Shown here: piece after piece, positions 4,752 to 5,111 of the stretch
Layout of the letters: every line of letters begins with the position of its first letter
Position numbering within the stretch: the stretch's first letter is position 1
Origin: Candidatus Brevefilum sp.
GTDB lineage: Bacteria; Chloroflexota; Anaerolineae; Anaerolineales; Anaerolineaceae
Reading direction: 5' to 3'
Length of the DNA stretch: 5,111 nt
Assembly: GCA_007119455.1 (NCBI GenBank)
Contig: SKPR01000034.1
Location: 1-5,111, forward strand
The notes under the pieces: model-generated
Told to the model about the DNA's origin: nothing
Seen by the model: the letters and a program-made list of their open reading frames with translations, nothing else
Databases searched by the model: none
Program-made: the position numbers and the translations under genes

Positions 4752-5111
4752 TCACAACCCATAAGCTTCTCGCAACCGCTCCTCGTCACCTTTACGGTCA
4801 ACATCCAGCATAATCCGGTCGTCGACCCATGGGACGTAATCAACGTCAAACAGCTTAAACACGGCCCGGCCACCACGGTCACCTTCAATCTCCCTCAGTG
4901 CTGGAAACGTCAACCGGTCGAATAGGACTGGGTTGCCCCTCTGCCCATTCACCAGGGGTACCGTGATGGGTTTGCGATACGTATCGTGCCGTTCGACCAG
5001 GCTGCGGATCAATAATGGTGAAACCTGGGGTTGATCACTCAGCAGAAACATCACCCGGTCGCAATCCTCAGGCAACGCCATCAGTCCCTTGTGCATCGAT
5101 GATGCCTGGCC
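4752..5111 (-). CDS. MobA/MocA-like nucleotidyltransferase, C-terminal part, runs off the right edge
   Basis: Seen: 119 codons open from the edge of the window to TGA at 4754-4752. The first ATG (5096) is internal, because the frame before it reads GQASS and continues the motif G-x-x-S-x-x-x-x-GL seen before the second conserved Asp in this family. After it come VMFLLSDQP, whose DQP holds the metal-binding aspartate, ITVPLVNGQRGNPVLFDR (nucleotide/substrate region with the typical G-x-RG-x-PVLF), EGDRGGRAVF, and a C-terminal VDYVPWVDDRIMLDVD with the closing acidic residues typical of the fold. Known: NTP_transf_3 proteins of the MobA/MocA group, about 200 residues, transfer CMP or GMP to molybdopterin in molybdenum cofactor synthesis; related proteins act on other phosphorylated substrates. 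The N-terminal LAAGxSxRMG nucleotide loop lies outside the window. MocA-like (CTP-using) is the closest match by eye, but the exact substrate is not certain. Confidence 0.82.
   Translation of the reverse strand, partial: GQASSMHKGLMALPEDCDRVMFLLSDQPQVSPLLIRSLVERHDTYRKPITVPLVNGQRGNPVLFDRLTFPALREIEGDRGGRAVFKLFDVDYVPWVDDRIMLDVDRKGDEERLREAYGL

Overview
The window (5,111 bp, moderate GC) is bacterial chromosomal DNA with four minus-strand genes, one plus-strand gene and a regulatory RNA. The style of the proteins (GlmS with a SNVNAIGSQAMR stretch, the flavoprotein active site GGSCPYYACLPSK, the MocA-like nucleotidyltransferase) suggests Chloroflexota, perhaps the Anaerolineae. This is an impression from sequence style, not a phylogenetic result. 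No insertion sequence, CRISPR array, tRNA, rRNA or sign of recent transfer is visible.

Layout from left to right. (1) 1-379, minus: N-terminal 126 codons of a flavoprotein pyridine nucleotide-disulfide oxidoreductase that leaves the window. (2) 380-782: AT-rich intergenic DNA; the part next to the flavoprotein holds an operator-like inverted repeat and recurring GGTGA/TCACC motifs. (3) 783-2624, minus: complete glmS, glucosamine-6-phosphate synthase. (4) 2625-2965: a long glmS leader and a divergent promoter region. (5) 2966-4138, plus: membrane-anchored PDZ/S41 C-terminal processing protease. (6) 4206-4670, minus: GNAT acetyltransferase, convergent with the protease. (7) 4752-5111, minus: C-terminal part of a MobA/MocA-like nucleotidyltransferase that leaves the window.

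The main discovery is in the glmS leader. On the minus strand, 2864-2733 carries the conserved blocks of the glmS ribozyme (RF00234-type) in the correct order: the A|GCGCC cleavage-site block, a short P1 hairpin, GACGAGG, the 5' strand of a helix, an ATCGAGAGATCGGCGG block very close to the one I recall for Thermoanaerobacter tengcongensis, the matching CCTCC strand, and a P3-like hairpin. The expected CGCC/GGCG pseudoknot pairing is intact. The RNA would sense glucosamine-6-phosphate, the GlmS product, cleave its own mRNA and so close a feedback loop. It is unusual in having an insertion of about 40 nt with two perfect hairpins and in lacking a recognisable P4 domain. The class is best known from Bacillota, so a host outside that phylum would be notable.

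Functional logic: GlmS makes the amino-sugar precursor of peptidoglycan and other envelope polymers, and the divergent S41 protease probably acts on the outer face of the membrane. They share an intergenic region with an 18-bp inverted repeat, so shared control is possible but unproven. The flavoprotein, GNAT and nucleotidyltransferase genes show no clear functional link to them.
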